Position numbers and translations under genes: made by a program
Shown: in pieces, positions 35,553 through 43,086 of the stretch
Position numbering within the stretch: the stretch's first letter is position 1
How the letters are laid out: every line of letters begins with the position of its first letter
The notes under the pieces: generated by a model
Seen by the model: only the letters and a program-made list of their open reading frames with translations
The model's database searches: none
Told to the model about the DNA's origin: nothing
Source of the DNA: Granulicella sp. S190
Lineage (GTDB): Bacteria > Acidobacteriota > Terriglobia > Terriglobales > Acidobacteriaceae
Length of the DNA: 64,000 nucleotides
Assembly (NCBI RefSeq): GCF_009766095.1
Contig: NZ_LMUD01000014.1
Location: forward strand, 481,991-545,990
Direction: 5' to 3'

Positions 35553-36452
35553 ATGTCTCTCATAACAAACAAAACGTACCAAATCACAATGCACGACAGC
35601 GTGGAGCTAGGGCGAGCCCTGCAACGCCTTCTATGGTCTAGACCGATAAAAACCGGTTCCTTCGGATTTGAATTCGCAGTCTCATATGTCCTCTTTCTAC
35701 GCGCCGAGAGAAGTTTAGCCTCCATACGTACTCTGGTTCGTTCCGGTCTCGGGGATGACGCTATGGCTCTCGTCAGGGTGATGGTTGAGAAGATTATCAC
35801 CGCAGAATACATATTGTTGGTCGGTTGGGAAGCAGCATCGGACTATATCCAGTACCTCCCCTTCAGCGAATGGAGGAACTACGAAGACCTCCGCTTGAGA
35901 AATCCCAAATTGTGCCACCCATATACGCCAGATCAGCTTAAGCAGCTACAATCCGCGCACGATACAGCCAAAACAAAGATCTTGCCCAATGGCACATCTA
36001 AGCCGCGCTATGGTCGAGGTAACGATTGGACCGAAATAAGCCTTTCCAAGCGTGCGAAGAAAGTTGACCAATTACTAAAGGAAAGGCATTTCACAGGTTC
36101 GACTGAGACATTGTTCGACGCTACCTACAAAAAGAGTGCAGCGTACCTTCATGGATCGTTTGCATCAATTGGACGGAGTATAGAAACGCGGGAAAACGAA
36201 GATCAGCCTCCGTCCGACGCGGAATTACAAAAGATAGAAGTAGGGCTCCGTATCCGAGAGAAAGCTCCCCAAATCGGTCTTGATGCCCTTAAAGCAGCGA
36301 ATCTTGCGGCGTTTCAGGTGCTCGCTTTCCTATCCCAGGTTCTAGAGGATAAAAAGTCACGTGATTGGGCCTCTTCCTACGCACGTAAGAAAATGAAGCG
36401 GTCTAAAACAAAAACTGAGACAAAGCCCGAGCAAAAGGCAAAAACACTGTAG
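35553..36452 (+). CDS. DUF5677-family protein
   Basis: A 299-residue soluble helical protein with the pattern of DUF5677: RAERSLASIRTLVRSGLGDD leading into ALVRVMVEKIITAEYILL, then a downstream helix with a conserved YLHGSFAS histidine and a basic Lys-rich tail (ARKKMKRSKTKTETKPEQK). The family has no established activity; members are often found in islands and near defence genes. It is the last gene before the right attachment repeat, and the candidate arm-site repeats overlap its stop codon. Confidence 0.7.
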   Translation: MSLITNKTYQITMHDSVELGRALQRLLWSRPIKTGSFGFEFAVSYVLFLRAERSLASIRTLVRSGLGDDAMALVRVMVEKIITAEYILLVGWEAASDYIQYLPFSEWRNYEDLRLRNPKLCHPYTPDQLKQLQSAHDTAKTKILPNGTSKPRYGRGNDWTEISLSKRAKKVDQLLKERHFTGSTETLFDATYKKSAAYLHGSFASIGRSIETRENEDQPPSDAELQKIEVGLRIREKAPQIGLDALKAANLAAFQVLAFLSQVLEDKKSRDWASSYARKKMKRSKTKTETKPEQKAKTL

Positions 36453-36486
36453 TGAGAAATGTAGTGATGTAGTGAAATTTGTAGTG
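36448..36486 (+). promoter_or_regulatory. Four TGTAGTG words inside the right end (candidate integrase arm sites)
   Basis: TGTAGTG at 36448-36454, 36460-36466, 36468-36474 and 36480-36486 (steps 12, 8, 12). The heptamer and the 12-base step match the pair beside attL. The first copy overlaps the DUF5677 stop. Confidence 0.6.
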
Positions 36487-36505
36487 GGTCGAGTGACTTT
36501 CAATC

Positions 36506-36574
36506 GTTCATAGACATTCACAAAACACCTTGATTTCATTGAGTGTTTGCAAATCTCTGTGAATGTCTATGAAC
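36506..36574. repeat. 17-bp perfect inverted repeat next to attR
   Basis: GTTCATAGACATTCACA (36506-36522) and TGTGAATGTCTATGAAC (36558-36574) are perfect complements separated by 35 bases. The spacer holds a second short pair AAACAC/GTGTTT. The right arm ends 9 bases before attR. It may bind integrase or excisionase, or stop transcription from crossing the junction. Confidence 0.65.
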
Positions 36575-36583
36575 TGATTGATA

Positions 36584-36632
36584 GGTCTGCAAAACCAGTA
36601 TTCATGGGTTCAAATCCCATTCGGTGCTCCAA
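36584..36632 (+). other. attR: 49-bp copy of the tRNA-Cys 3' end
   Basis: Identical to 21930-21978 from GGTCTGC through CCAA. It has no acceptor 5' strand or D arm upstream, so it is a tRNA fragment, not a gene. It marks the right border of the integrated element. Confidence 0.93.
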
Positions 36633-36841
36633 CACTTTTGGACTTCAGTAGATTTGTTTGCAGTATTTCTTTCGATTCAAATAGACTCCGATGTACCGTC
36701 GGGAGCTTTCCGTAGCCGCCAACCTCCGTATTTTGCCGAGTTATCGTTAGCAGGTAAGCAATACGAAATTTAAATGCGGCTTGTGCAAGAGATACTATCG
36801 GCCCGATACTAAGCGGCACTTTTGCTACAACAGGAGCTTTA

Positions 36842-37306
36842 ATGATCGTTATTTTGCCTGCATTTTTATTAGGTGTCGTTTGCGGGCTTCGGGCGATCAC
36901 TGCGCCTGCAGCGGTAAGCTGGGCAGCCCGTCTTGGTTTGCTGCAGCTTCAAGGCACTCCACTTGCATTTCTGGGTTATGCGGCGACTCCGTATATCCTC
37001 ACCCTCTTCGCAGTTGGTGAACTCATCAACGACAAGCTGCCTAAGACACCCAGTCGCAAGACACCTCCTCAATTTATTACCCGTGTCGTCACCGGCCTTC
37101 TTGTGGGAGCTGCGATAGGAGCAGCACATCAGTATCTTGTTCTTGGCCTGATTGGCGGCGCTATTGGGGCAGTCCTAGGGACGTTCGGCGGCTCCGCTCT
37201 ACGCGCGAAACTCTCCGAGAGCATTGGAAGAGATCTTCCCGGCGCTTTGCTTGAAGATGCCGCAGCGATTATTCTTGCTGTCATAGTCGTCATAAAACTG
37301 AGATGA
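36842..37306 (+). CDS. DUF4126 membrane protein
   Basis: 154 residues, strongly hydrophobic, with about four membrane segments. The DUF4126 pattern is visible: GVVCGLRAITAPAAVSWAAR at the start and glycine-rich GLLVGAAIGAA and GGAIGAVLGTFGGSALR repeats later. Function unknown; family members are small inner-membrane proteins. Its stop overlaps the ATG of the oxidoreductase gene (ATGA), so the two are co-translated. Confidence 0.82.
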   Translation: MIVILPAFLLGVVCGLRAITAPAAVSWAARLGLLQLQGTPLAFLGYAATPYILTLFAVGELINDKLPKTPSRKTPPQFITRVVTGLLVGAAIGAAHQYLVLGLIGGAIGAVLGTFGGSALRAKLSESIGRDLPGALLEDAAAIILAVIVVIKLR

Positions 37307-38691
37307 AACAAGACTTCGACGCCATCATTGTGGGTGCAGGACAGGCGGGACCGGCACTCGCAGGCCGTCTTACACAAGCCGGTTGGAGCGTCGCCTTTGT
37401 CGAACGCAAGCTGTTTGGCGGCACCTGCGTGAACAACGGCTGCACTCCAACCAAGGCGATGGTCGCAAGCGCACATGCTGCCCACATCGCACGTCGCGGC
37501 AGCGACTTCGGTGTAGTCCGCAATGAGCCAGTCACAATTGATATGAGACAAGTGATGGCCCGCAAGAATGCAATTGTTATGAAGTCTCGAACCGGCATTG
37601 AATCCTGGCTTCGAAGCATGGAGCGATGCACTGTCTTCACAGGAACAGCTCGCTTCCAATCTGCAAACGAGATGAGGATCGGCGACACGGTTCTCGGGGC
37701 CAAGCATATCTTTCTGAATGTTGGAGCAAGACCAGCAGTGCCGGATATGCCCGGAGTTGGCGATGTTCCATTTTTAACCAGCACGACCATTCTTGACCTT
37801 GAAGAACTGCCAAAGCATCTCATCGTCGTAGGCGGTAGTTATGTCGGACTAGAGTTCGCACAGATATTTCGGCGCTTCGGATCTGAGGTTACGGTCATCG
37901 AGCGCAAGTCGAGACTTATTCCCAATGAGGATGCAGATCTCTCCTCTGCAGTTCAGGAGATCCTACACTCCGAAGGTATCCAGTTTCGTCTTGACGCGAA
38001 CTGTATTCGACTTGAGAAGCAACGCGAAGACGTAGCCGTCGGCCTCGACTGTCTGGAAGGGCATCCACAGGTAGTAGGATCGCGTATTCTTCTTGCGGCC
38101 GGAAGGAAGCCTAACACGAACGATCTGGGGCTAGACGTTGCTGGCGTCAAGACTGACGAGCGGGGGTATATCACCGTAGATGACCAACTCCAGACGTCTG
38201 TGCCGGGGATTTGGGCGCTCGGAGATTGCAATGGAAGAGGAGCTTTCACCCATACTGCTTACAACGACTTTGAAATCGTGGCGGACAACCTGCTAGACAA
38301 AGGCTCGAGGCGTGTGAGCGACCGCATTCCCGCCAGTGCGCTCTATATTGACCCTCCTCTGGCGCAGGTGGGCCTTACCGAGACGGAAGTGCGTCAGAGC
38401 GGCCGTGCTGCTTTAATTGGAACTCGCCCCATGGCGAAAGTTTCGCGCGCCGTCGAAAAGGGCGAATCGCAGGGCTTCATGAAGGTGCTGGTAGACGCCG
38501 AAAGCAAAAAGATACTGGGTGCTGCCATCCTTGGCACAGATGGTGACGAAGCCATTCATTGCATCTTGAGTACGATGTACGCGGGCGCACCCTACACCAC
38601 ACTCTCTCACGCGGTTCACATACACCCCACGGTTTCAGAGCTTATTCCTACCATGCTGCAGTCGATGACACCTCTTGCCGACGCGAAGTAG
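37303..38691 (+). CDS. FAD-dependent pyridine nucleotide-disulfide oxidoreductase (mercuric reductase-like)
   Basis: A 462-residue class I flavoprotein disulfide reductase. FAD motif IIVGAGQAGPALA (8-20), redox-active CVNNGC (about 44-49) followed by TPTKA, NAD(P) motif VVGGSYVGLEFAQ (about 177), second FAD motif GIWALGDCNGRGAFTHTA (about 303), and a C-terminal dimerisation domain with HAVHIHPTVSEL. It lacks the N-terminal HMA domain and C-terminal cysteine pair of true MerA, so mercury reduction is not supported; the substrate disulfide or acceptor is unknown. Translationally coupled to the DUF4126 gene. Confidence 0.88.
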   Translation: MKQDFDAIIVGAGQAGPALAGRLTQAGWSVAFVERKLFGGTCVNNGCTPTKAMVASAHAAHIARRGSDFGVVRNEPVTIDMRQVMARKNAIVMKSRTGIESWLRSMERCTVFTGTARFQSANEMRIGDTVLGAKHIFLNVGARPAVPDMPGVGDVPFLTSTTILDLEELPKHLIVVGGSYVGLEFAQIFRRFGSEVTVIERKSRLIPNEDADLSSAVQEILHSEGIQFRLDANCIRLEKQREDVAVGLDCLEGHPQVVGSRILLAAGRKPNTNDLGLDVAGVKTDERGYITVDDQLQTSVPGIWALGDCNGRGAFTHTAYNDFEIVADNLLDKGSRRVSDRIPASALYIDPPLAQVGLTETEVRQSGRAALIGTRPMAKVSRAVEKGESQGFMKVLVDAESKKILGAAILGTDGDEAIHCILSTMYAGAPYTTLSHAVHIHPTVSELIPTMLQSMTPLADAK

Positions 38692-38789
38692 TCATCGCTG
38701 TTAACAGAGACGACGGGCGTACGCAAGGCACCATCCGTTTGAGGTGCTTTCAATCGCCAAAACTATAGACGATACCGACTTCAAGTCAA

Positions 38790-38957
38790 ATGCTGACGTC
38801 TCGTAAAACATCTCGCATGCTACGCATGAGTTACGCGACAATTAAACTGTGGATCCTGAGCGGCAAGCTTAAGACCGTTCAGACTCCGGGCGGACATCAT
38901 CGATTGTCTGCTACGGATTAAAGCCTTTCCTCGAAAAGGCAAAGAGAAGACAACTGC
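38790..38957 (+). pseudogene. Excisionase-type HTH gene remnant, frameshifted
   Basis: ATG 38790 opens a 43-codon frame (stop 38919-38921) with MLRMSYATIKLWILSGKLKT and TPGGHHRLSATD, the helix-turn-helix plus wing of MerR/excisionase-like DNA-binding proteins. In the adjacent frame from 38918 the sequence continues LKPFLEKAKRRQLP, the usual C-terminal helix, as if one T had been lost at GATTAAAG. The rest of the 384-base gap 38692-39075 shows nothing else. No ribosome-binding site is evident. Confidence 0.55.
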
Positions 38958-39075
38958 CGAGATGTGACAGCGTTATCGACGGGTCAGCGATAGAAATCAG
39001 CTTGCGTCCCGGTACAGGGTCTCTTCGCCAAAGTTGTTCTTGCAGTGGGAGACACGCACGTGCATCTGCTAAAGA

Positions 39076-40149
39076 CTATTTGGGGTTTTGAAGGGTTTCT
39101 GCGCTCTTATACTCCCGCGTCGCATCTTCCTTACGCCCCAAAGCACGATAGGCCTGCCCCAAAAAGAGGTGGGTCAGATGATTGCCTGAGTCCATATGCT
39201 CGGCACGTAAGAGATAATTGAGCGCCGTCAAGGCATCGTCCCGTTTCAAGAGCACTTGGCCAAGCAGGATATAGGGCCCAGTTGAGTTCGGCTCCAAAAG
39301 GAGCGCGCAGTTCAAAGCTTGCTGAGCATCTTCGTATCGTTGCGCGCGGAGGTAGGAGTCGCCAAGACGCTCATAAACCTCCCCCTCCATCGGGTTGATC
39401 TTACGTTCCAATTCAAACTCTATGACTGCTTCCGCTGCCTGAGATCTTGAAAGAGCTATCTCACCCAGGAGTAAATGCGCTAAAGGCAAGCCCGGTGCGA
39501 GTGCGAGTGCTTTACGTGTCATCTGTTCGGACTCCGCAGGGTAGTTGCGGCGAAGCAGCATCCGGCCCATAAAGAGATACGCTGCGGCTGAATCCTCCGG
39601 CAGCTTGTACTGCCTGGCAAAGATGCGGCGTGCGTCATCATAACGATGTACATCGAGATAACACACAGCCAGAACATAGGTACCATCCGCGTTAACACTG
39701 GCAATGGTGGTATTCGCCTTTTCGAGAAAGGGGATGGCTACAGATGGCTGGCCCATACGATAGAGCGTTACACCACGCATTTGCATCGCCTGCAGATCAT
39801 TGCTGTCTTGAGCCAGAGCCTTCTCAAAAGCGAGATTCGCTGCGGCGAACTCGTTTCGCAGGTAGTGGACCATACCGCGTAAGCGCTCTACTCCCCCCAG
39901 CTCGGGCTGTTGATTAGCGAGAGAGTTCAGTTGGATCTCCGCTTCGTTCAACTGACCGCGAGAGATCAATTGCTGGACTTGGTTGACTGGACTAACTTGC
40001 GCAGCATTGGTAGATGGCGGCGCGGCGACAGGGCCTGCGCTTGACTGGGCGTTTGCGCAAATGGCGAGAGCTAATCCGGAACAGCAGCAAACAAGACCAT
40101 GTGTTATCAGTCTGTTCTTTTTGTTTACAGAACAAGCAGTAAGCAACAT
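39076..40149 (-). CDS. Secreted TPR protein
   Basis: A 357-residue protein with an N-terminal signal segment (LVCCCSGLALAICANAQ) and about seven tetratricopeptide repeats from residue 55 to 350, for example AAANLAFEKALAQDSNDLQAM and QALNCALLLEPNSTGPYILL. TPR arrays are protein-binding scaffolds, here probably periplasmic. Last gene of the minus-strand cluster; its start is 2 bases after the stop of the small secreted protein gene. Confidence 0.85.
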   Translation of the reverse strand: MLLTACSVNKKNRLITHGLVCCCSGLALAICANAQSSAGPVAAPPSTNAAQVSPVNQVQQLISRGQLNEAEIQLNSLANQQPELGGVERLRGMVHYLRNEFAAANLAFEKALAQDSNDLQAMQMRGVTLYRMGQPSVAIPFLEKANTTIASVNADGTYVLAVCYLDVHRYDDARRIFARQYKLPEDSAAAYLFMGRMLLRRNYPAESEQMTRKALALAPGLPLAHLLLGEIALSRSQAAEAVIEFELERKINPMEGEVYERLGDSYLRAQRYEDAQQALNCALLLEPNSTGPYILLGQVLLKRDDALTALNYLLRAEHMDSGNHLTHLFLGQAYRALGRKEDATREYKSAETLQNPK

Positions 40150-40151
40150 AT

Positions 40152-40652
40152 CTAAAAGAGCGCTCCAGCTACCTGCTCGGCAAGGTTTCTCGCTTCGTCA
40201 CTTAAGCCACCAGAGGCTGAGTGTCCAGCTGGATTTCTCCTAAGGTCAATAACAAATGCTCTATCCCGGACCCGCCCAATAATTTGCTCTGCTCCGGCGT
40301 CGACCTTACGGGTAAGAACACACTGAATCGCCTCATTGCCGATTGCCTTCAAAGGCGATGCGGTGCCATTGCACCGAGCGAGGTAGGCGGCGAAATCTTT
40401 TGTGGGAAGATGCATGGTATTCACTTCGATCCGCAAGGAGGAAAGATACGTTCCCTGCGCGCGCGTAAAGCCGCAGGTAGTATCTCCTTGTGGTGTCGGA
40501 GCGACTACAGTTGCTATAACCTCGCCGCCTAAAACTCCTGCAGCGGTCGATGCATTAAGCCACGGACATTGGGTTTCAGCGCGGCAACGCGCAGGGGCTA
40601 TTACTACCCCGGCAATTACGATGAGCAGTATCATCCAAAAGTTATTCTTCAC
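40152..40652 (-). CDS. Small secreted protein of the cytochrome cluster
   Basis: About 166 residues when started at GTG 40652 (VKNNFWMILLIVIAGVVIAP). A signal peptide is followed by a mature domain beginning ETQCPWLNASTAAGVLGG, with four cysteines (CPWL, TCGF, ARCNG, IQCVL) that can pair as two disulfides. The pattern resembles DUF3558-like or sensor-like lipoprotein domains, but the match is loose. The longer upstream frame has no signal peptide and is unlikely. It lies 67 bases after the multiheme cytochrome gene. Confidence 0.65.
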   Translation of the reverse strand: MKNNFWMILLIVIAGVVIAPARCRAETQCPWLNASTAAGVLGGEVIATVVAPTPQGDTTCGFTRAQGTYLSSLRIEVNTMHLPTKDFAAYLARCNGTASPLKAIGNEAIQCVLTRKVDAGAEQIIGRVRDRAFVIDLRRNPAGHSASGGLSDEARNLAEQVAGALF

Positions 40653-40719
40653 TGCTGTTCCATTCGTTTCAAAGTCTCTCGGTAAATGAATCTTCTTGCG
40701 AAGTAGCTTGGTGGCTTGC

Positions 40720-43011
40720 CTAGTTCTCTCCGCCTCCGCTGATGACTGCCGGAGGCTGCGCTTCCTTGTGTATGTGCCACGGCACACTTTCAATCGAGAT
40801 CTCTGGATGCTTGCGGAGAAAGTCCAGAGAGTAAGTAGGGGCTCCAGGGTCAATTTTCTTGGTGACAAACAGCGCGGATTGCTCTTTCGCTTTATCCTTC
40901 ATCCCCATGCGGCGGTAAAGAAGCGCGAGATTATAGTGGGCGGTCAGGTCGTCGGGATCGATCGCTTGCAGCGCCTCAAACTGCTCCATCGCCTCCTGAG
41001 AACGGCGTTGCTGATAGTAGGAAATTCCCAGCTCGCGACGAGCGTCTCGCGATTGAGGGTACTGCGCCAACACCTTTTTGAGGTCTTCTACTTCAGCATC
41101 GGAGTGCCCAGCGCGACGCTCCACTAACGCCAGGTAATAAAGAGCACGCGCGTTGTTCGGGCTGAGTTCCAGTGCCTTCTCCAGGCCACCTCGGGCTGAG
41201 GCATACTTTTCCCACTCGATATTAGTCAGGCCGATGTTGGTGTATCCATCTGCGTAGTCGGGCCGTAATCTAATGACCTGTGAGAAAGCTTGAATCGCAT
41301 CGCTGTACTGCAACTGGTCGAGGTAAGCGATGCCAAGATTGTTCCAGCGCATCCAGTCACCATTGTCGTGTGGATCAGGTGCAGTTACGGAATTCTCGCC
41401 AAGGTTGAGTATCCGGCTGCGCGAAGCCAGTTCAACGATGGGGTATGCGGCATGGTCTTTGCCGAAGACATTGTTGAGGTAACTTTGGCGAAGATGCCGG
41501 TAGTTAACTCGCGCCGTAATTGTGAGCGCACCCGTCGCTTCAGCGGGAATGCGAAACTCGTAACGGACGAGGGAAGACCGCCCTGCTTGAAGTCCGTTGT
41601 CATAAGCGACAGAATGGATCGTCCAAACCTTGTGGTTATCCACGAACTGTCCGTCTGTGTCGACCGGGCGGTTGGTGAAGCTATGTGCCCTCTCATCCAG
41701 CATCCCATCCGGTTTGATGAAGCCGCTGTGATAGATCTCTTTACCGGTCGAGTCCGTGACGACAAACTCCACCCAGCCTTCATAGAGATCACGCACCTCG
41801 GGAATAAGGGAATGTCCAATATTCTTATTTTGAATTACCACCATGGCCTGCACTGTCTCGCCGGGTTCTAGGTTAAACGGGGTTGAACCTAAAGGCGCAA
41901 TCAATTTATCGTCATTTGCCTTACGAATCGCGAACAGATCGACATTCAAATAGTTCCCTGTCTTCAAGAATTCGACAGTCTTTGCGAGCTGCTCGTCAAA
42001 GCCATAGTAGAAAGGAACTGCGGTATTGCCGGCAGTCCAGCGGTGTGAAGCGAACGTGCCGTTCTTTGCGCCCGGCTCTGGCAATACGTTCGACGCGCGC
42101 TTCATATGACAACCCTGGCAACTGGTGAAGTCGGCCTGATAGAAGGTGAGCGGATTTCTCTGAGAAAACTTTGAGTTCTGCCACTCATCGTAAGCAGTGA
42201 ACGCGCGAATCCACTTGTAGTCGTTCAGTGGGTTTGGCAAGTTGGCTTTGTGGCAGGCCGAGCAAAACTCCGGCGTCCTATAGAAAGTCTGCATCACCGC
42301 TTTGGAGTGGCGATCCAGGTGAGTCAGGATCTCAGAGTCGGGCACCATTCCAGGAATGCGCTCTCCCTTTTCATCAACAAGCACAGCGGGTACTCCCATC
42401 ACGTAGCTACCATTGCCGAGGGTCGACTGCAGCTTTTGCACGGAGTGGCATGTCGTGCAGGTCAAACCGTCCTGGTCAAACTTGCGGTCGACGATGGAGC
42501 TCTGCGTCAAGCCACCACCCAAAACCGCGATCGGATTGTGACAGCTGTCGCAGTGGCGCGAGAACTCAATTCCTTTGGTTCGTATAAGAATGTTGACGCT
42601 TGTTCGGTAGAACGGAGTGCGAAAGGAATTCGAGTGTAGCGATTGTCGCCACTGGTGGTAAGCCTCTTTATGGCAGTGGCCGCAGTAGTCGGCTGTGGGA
42701 AATGCGTCTGGTTCGAGGAAAGTATTTCCCTCAACGGCAGCATTTCCCGGTGTCGAGATGTTTCCTTTGCCGAAGGCGAAGTTATAGCTCTTACCGACTC
42801 GATTTGCGTATTCCTTACGAACTGCCATTTCGTCGGTAATTTTCTGCTGCGTCTGGCTTTGGTCCGAGTGAGCCTGAATTCCTGGAAGGAAAGCAAAGAC
42901 GCTGGCAAGAGAGAGAACTCCAACCAGAAGGACGTACGCTGCTCTTATGGCAGAGATACGTCGGCTGCCGATCGCCCACTTCACCCGCATTTTGGCCGAT
43001 CCGGAAAACAC
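40720..43011 (-). CDS. Pentaheme cytochrome c with C-terminal TPR domain
   Basis: 763 residues, exported through an N-terminal membrane/signal segment (about 22-47). Five c-type heme sites: CGHCH (110), CDSCH (154), CTTCH (185), CSACH (250) and CQGCH (298), a cytochrome c554-like block. A beta-rich middle domain (about 340-540) follows, then four to five TPR units (about 565-745, for example AIQAFSQVIRLRPDYADGYT). It would carry electrons in the periplasm while docking partners through the TPRs. Preceded by the CRTAC1 gene (75 bases) and followed by two more exported proteins. Confidence 0.88.
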   Translation of the reverse strand: MFSGSAKMRVKWAIGSRRISAIRAAYVLLVGVLSLASVFAFLPGIQAHSDQSQTQQKITDEMAVRKEYANRVGKSYNFAFGKGNISTPGNAAVEGNTFLEPDAFPTADYCGHCHKEAYHQWRQSLHSNSFRTPFYRTSVNILIRTKGIEFSRHCDSCHNPIAVLGGGLTQSSIVDRKFDQDGLTCTTCHSVQKLQSTLGNGSYVMGVPAVLVDEKGERIPGMVPDSEILTHLDRHSKAVMQTFYRTPEFCSACHKANLPNPLNDYKWIRAFTAYDEWQNSKFSQRNPLTFYQADFTSCQGCHMKRASNVLPEPGAKNGTFASHRWTAGNTAVPFYYGFDEQLAKTVEFLKTGNYLNVDLFAIRKANDDKLIAPLGSTPFNLEPGETVQAMVVIQNKNIGHSLIPEVRDLYEGWVEFVVTDSTGKEIYHSGFIKPDGMLDERAHSFTNRPVDTDGQFVDNHKVWTIHSVAYDNGLQAGRSSLVRYEFRIPAEATGALTITARVNYRHLRQSYLNNVFGKDHAAYPIVELASRSRILNLGENSVTAPDPHDNGDWMRWNNLGIAYLDQLQYSDAIQAFSQVIRLRPDYADGYTNIGLTNIEWEKYASARGGLEKALELSPNNARALYYLALVERRAGHSDAEVEDLKKVLAQYPQSRDARRELGISYYQQRRSQEAMEQFEALQAIDPDDLTAHYNLALLYRRMGMKDKAKEQSALFVTKKIDPGAPTYSLDFLRKHPEISIESVPWHIHKEAQPPAVISGGGEN

Positions 43012-43086
43012 TTATATGCTCCCAACTCTTTCCTTCGCAGCTTACTGACGAATCAGATGAGAAAGGATGAACCGAATTCTACTCAT

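Larger units (their letters stand above)
21930..36632. mobile_element. 14.65-kb integrative element in tRNA-Cys
   Basis: Bounded by a 49-bp perfect direct repeat of the tRNA-Cys 3' part (21930-21978 and 36584-36632). A tyrosine integrase sits just inside the left end, reading towards the tRNA. Contents in order: integrase, zinc-finger protein, Xis-like HTH, TOPRIM plus RecA-fold replication pair, small proteins with a structured RNA, DUF5681 protein, Skp-like protein, membrane protein, serine recombinase, KAP NTPase, Rap1a/Tai protein, secreted protein, DUF5677 protein. No capsid, portal, tail, relaxase or type IV secretion genes are seen. It may be a mobilisable island or satellite-like element with its own replication module. 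It has visibly lower GC and different codon use from its flanks. Confidence 0.93.

Noticed and set aside
36584-36632. Second tRNA-Cys gene
   Set aside because: Only the anticodon-arm to CCA part is present; the upstream sequence cannot form the acceptor or D stem, so it is the attR copy.
37303-38691. Call as true mercuric reductase with a mer operon
   Set aside because: No merR, merT or merP nearby, and the C-terminal cysteine pair and HMA domain of MerA are missing; only the general disulfide-reductase fold is supported.
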